64,000 nucleotides of DNA from Plantactinospora mayteni (GTDB lineage: Bacteria > Actinomycetota > Actinomycetes > Mycobacteriales > Micromonosporaceae), in contig NZ_BONX01000034.1 in assembly GCF_016862935.1 (NCBI RefSeq), forward strand, positions 1 through 64,000. The letters are read 5' to 3'. Below the pieces are notes generated by a model, which worked only from the letters and a program-made list of their open reading frames with translations, was not told the origin of the DNA and made no database searches. This document shows, one piece after another, positions 61,935-64,000 of the stretch (its first letter is position 1; the number at the start of each line of letters is the position of its first letter). Made by a program: the position numbers and the translations under genes.

Positions 61935-61990
61935 TCCGAAAAGTAGATCCGAACAACTCGCGCCCCGACCGTCCGGACCTACATTTCGGG
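61935..61990. repeat. inverted pair of iterons (array 4)
   Basis: One iteron copy on the minus strand (61954 down to 61935, GTTCGGATCTACTTTTCGGA) and one on the plus strand (61971-61990, GTCCGGACCTACATTTCGGG). They lie 16 bp apart, head to head. The minus copy is followed by TGATCTTG in its own direction, as unit 2 is in array 1. Confidence 0.65.
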
Positions 61991-62046
61991 TCGCAGCTCA
62001 CAGCCTTGATCATCCGAAGCCTTCACCCGGACAGGACAGCTGTCGC

Positions 62047-62117
62047 GTCCGGGCCAACCTTGCGAGTGCCGGGTTACCTTGCGAGTGATCTTGCAAGGCG
62101 TCCGGAATTCCTTGCGA
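62047..62117 (+). repeat. iteron array 2 upstream of truncated mobC
   Basis: Units GTCCGGGCCAACCTTGCGA (62047-62065), GTGCCGGGTTACCTTGCGA (62066-62084) and GTCCGGAATTCCTTGCGA (62100-62117), with GTGATCTTGCAAGGC (62085-62099) between the last two. The order is the same as in array 1, but the unit is 19 bp with CGAG at the junction in place of CGGA. Confidence 0.78.
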
Positions 62118-62207
62118 GTCACCCGCGCGTGTCGGGTCGGTCGCTGGGGCGTACGTGCCGAGCTGGTAACGCGAGGCGGGCATCGATGGAGCGAAAGATG
62201 TCGTGGC

Positions 62208-62357
62208 ATGACTGTCGAGTCCTCGATCGATGTAGGGGTGATGCGGCCAGTTGCTCGGCCCCGGGAACGGACGTCCGGTCGGCCATACCGTCTGCATGTT
62301 CGGCTGACGAGCGAGGAGTGGCGCGACATCGCGGCGGCTGCCGTACAGAAAGTGTGA
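62208..62357 (+). pseudogene. mobC: truncated mobC (second copy)
   Basis: 49 codons that match the first 46 of the intact mobC (40 of 46 residues the same: MTVESSIDVGVMRPVARPRE start; RLHVRLTSEEWRDIAAAAV end). They then run into QKV and stop. The rest of MobC and any relaxase are gone. The 5' flank, with its iterons, is also duplicated. It marks the right edge of the mobile region. Confidence 0.8.
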
Positions 62358-62426
62358 TGTCGACCTCCAGAACCCCTATGCATTCTCAGGAGCGAAATCA
62401 CGGCCGCGACAGCCATCGACCTGGTC

Positions 62427-63443
62427 TCAGGCCGGGATCTGATCCCGGGACACGATCGTGCAGGTGACGAGGAGCCGGGTGGTGATCGTGCGTTCCAGCG
62501 GGACGTCGGGCACCGGCGACGGGGCCCTGGTCACCAGAGGTAGGTCGAGGGCGCCGCTGCCCTCGCCCAGGAACCGGCCGGTCCGCTCGTCGAAGAGCAA
62601 CTCGACGACCGTGGTGCGCTCGACGCGCCGGAGGGAGACGACCGGTCGGCCGGCGATCTCGATTTGGACGGCGGTGAGCCTGCTGATCCCGGCGAGCGCG
62701 CGGTACAGCGCGGTGCGGACCGCGGGTGGCAGCAGCGGGTCGGCGGTCGGGAGGAATTGGCGCATGGCCTCCCACACGCCGTGGTCGACGGACCAATCAC
62801 CGCGTCCGGACGCGCTGGCGGACACCAGCGTGGCGCGCATCGCGACCGGGTCGGTCGGCAGCTGGGCGATCCAGGCGGGGGTGGCCGAGGCCAGGTCGGT
62901 GCCCGGTCGGGCGACCTGGCCGGCGGCAAGGTCGGCCTGGCGCATGTCCAGTACCGGGATGTCCATGCGGGTCTCGTACTGGCGCGTCCGCAGCGGCACC
63001 ATGCCCTCCGGATCCTTCCATGCCTCGTACCTGTAGTGGAACTTCAACGCCGGGCTGTGCTCGAAGTCGGTGGTGACACCGTCGGTGCGCACGTAGAGCA
63101 CCTGCCCGGGGCCGAGGGTGACCGGGTCCTGGTCGGCCGCCGCGGTGGCGAGCGCGTCGAACGCCGTGGCGATGTCGATGGTCGGCGGGGCAGCGGCCTG
63201 CTCGGCGACCGGGCGGCGTAGGTACGAGACCGTGCCCAGCACGACGAGCAGTATCAGCGCGGCGGCGAGCGCGGGTACCCACCGCCGCGCCGTGGGGTGC
63301 CGCCACCCGAGGTGCCGGGCAGGTCGGGCGAGCCGGGCGTGGAGCGCGGCGTGGGTGCGGCGCCGCGACTCGTCGAGTTCGCCGGGCTCGACGGTCAGCA
63401 GGGAGCGTAGGACCCGCAGGTCCTCGTCGTCGTACTCAGGCAT
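62427..63443 (-). CDS. CU044_5270-type membrane protein, putative anti-sigma partner
   Basis: A 338-residue protein with an acidic N-terminal cytoplasmic part (MPEYDDEDLRVLRSLL), one membrane helix (WVPALAAALILLVVLGTVSYL, about 57-77) and a large outside domain (about 85-338). This CU044_5270-family layout follows many actinobacterial ECF sigma genes. It probably anchors and restrains the sigma factor until a cell-surface signal arrives; this is by context. The ATG has GGGAGGAG upstream and overlaps the sigma gene stop by 8 bp, so the pair is translationally coupled. Confidence 0.8.
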   Translation of the reverse strand: MPEYDDEDLRVLRSLLTVEPGELDESRRRTHAALHARLARPARHLGWRHPTARRWVPALAAALILLVVLGTVSYLRRPVAEQAAAPPTIDIATAFDALATAAADQDPVTLGPGQVLYVRTDGVTTDFEHSPALKFHYRYEAWKDPEGMVPLRTRQYETRMDIPVLDMRQADLAAGQVARPGTDLASATPAWIAQLPTDPVAMRATLVSASASGRGDWSVDHGVWEAMRQFLPTADPLLPPAVRTALYRALAGISRLTAVQIEIAGRPVVSLRRVERTTVVELLFDERTGRFLGEGSGALDLPLVTRAPSPVPDVPLERTITTRLLVTCTIVSRDQIPA

Positions 63444-63987
63444 CAGTGCTCCTCCCCTGGGTGGCCAGCGCCGCACGGACCTTGGCTCTGGCCCGGTGCA
63501 GCGTCGAACGAACCGAACCCACCGGCATCCCGGCCGCGTGGGCGATCTCCTCGTAGGTCAGCTCAGCAACGGCGTACAGCAGCAGCACGTCGCGCTGGCG
63601 CCGGGACAGCCCGGCCAGCGCGACCAGAACCCGACGGCCGCGTGCCGTCCGGTCGACCCGCTCGACCGCCCGGTCGGCATGGTCCTCGGTGGACGTCGCG
63701 CCGGCGGGTAGCCGGGCCAGCGCGCGCAGCCGGCGGATCTCGGCACGACGGTGCTCCCGCAGGAGGTTGGTCGCGATGCCGAACAACCAGGCCCGGACCC
63801 CGGGGCCGGTGTCCTCGTACCGGTCGCGCTGCTGGTGCGCGACCAGGAACACCTGCGCGACGACGTCCTCGGCGTCGGCGGCGTCGATCCGCCCGCGGCA
63901 GTACCGCAGCAGATGTGTCGCGTGCTTGGCGAACAACTGACCGGCATCGACCGCCGGCGGCGCCTCCTGGTCCGTCATCACAACCAT
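63436..63987 (-). CDS. ECF RNA polymerase sigma factor
   Basis: A 183-residue sigma-70 factor of the ECF class. Region 2 is LLRYCRGRIDAADAEDVVAQVFLVAHQQ with GVRAWLFGIATNLLREHRR, and region 4 is LSRRQRDVLLLYAVAELTYEEIAHAAGMPVGSVRSTLHRAR. Starts at 63987 (MVVMTDQ) and 63978 (MTDQEAPP) are both possible; the window ends 13 bp upstream, so the promoter is not visible. It is coupled to the membrane protein after it, which is likely its regulator. Confidence 0.92.
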   Translation of the reverse strand: MVVMTDQEAPPAVDAGQLFAKHATHLLRYCRGRIDAADAEDVVAQVFLVAHQQRDRYEDTGPGVRAWLFGIATNLLREHRRAEIRRLRALARLPAGATSTEDHADRAVERVDRTARGRRVLVALAGLSRRQRDVLLLYAVAELTYEEIAHAAGMPVGSVRSTLHRARAKVRAALATQGRSTDA

Positions 63988-64000
63988 TCATGGCCGCAGC

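Overview
The window is chromosomal DNA of a high-GC actinomycete, most likely a member of the Micromonosporaceae (Micromonospora or a close relative). This rests on very GC-rich codon use, the family mix (DUF3097, a MurL-type epimerase, a Tdi1/SUFU protein, NgcEFG-type sugar transporters) and many start codons that sit 6-8 nt after a TAnnnT box, as in leaderless actinobacterial transcripts. No rRNA, tRNA or CRISPR array is visible.

Layout. (1) 1-86 is the right end of an IS200/IS605-type element whose TnpB C-terminus reads into the window; its end supplies the stop codon of the next gene. (2) 83-18288 is a conserved actinobacterial block in the same order as mycobacterial moxR1-Rv1480-Rv1481-fabG1-inhA-hemZ-Rv1486c-Rv1487-Rv1488: MoxR ATPase, DUF58 and VWA proteins; then fabG, enoyl reductase and ferrochelatase; then an NfeD/SPFH membrane pair. 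It is interrupted here by an acyltransferase/hydrolase pair, a two-component system, a HAD phosphatase, a DUF3097 protein and a serine hydrolase. (3) 18450-27546 holds a membrane protein, a SpoU rRNA methyltransferase, an orphan immunity-like fusion, a PucR regulator, MurL, a class III aminotransferase and a second acyltransferase. (4) 27870-37164 is an amino-sugar uptake region with two complete paralogous ABC transporters (NgcE-F-G twice), a BadF/BadG-type kinase and an RpiR regulator with a visible operator. (5) 37278-44499 holds a secreted RCC1-repeat protein, a GNAT acetyltransferase, an unusual family A DNA polymerase, a MocA-like protein, a TetR/SDR pair with a symmetric divergent promoter, and a membrane protein. 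(6) 44791-53244 is an alpha-glucan region: transmembrane Ser/Thr kinase, GT4 glycosyltransferase, glycogen debranching enzyme and a GH63/MGH1-like hydrolase. (7) 53416-56401 has a secreted subtilase and an unknown protein. (8) 56.4-62.4 kb is a decayed mobilizable element: two mobC copies (one truncated), a relaxase stump, a pentapeptide fragment, inverted repeats and a dispersed family of ~20-bp iterons, with cargo genes (DinB, MerR plus aldo/keto reductase, zinc-finger protein). (9) 62427-63987 is an ECF sigma factor with its membrane partner.

The most unusual signals are non-coding. Several genes end in tandem repeats (21-37 bp units) that contain or abut the stop codon. The mobile region carries iteron arrays with one shared layout (two full repeats, a short TGATCTTGC element, a third repeat), two of them just upstream of mobC. 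Two regulator/enzyme pairs (TetR/SDR and MerR/aldo-keto reductase) have mirror-symmetric divergent promoters in which the operators and the -35/-10 boxes overlap.
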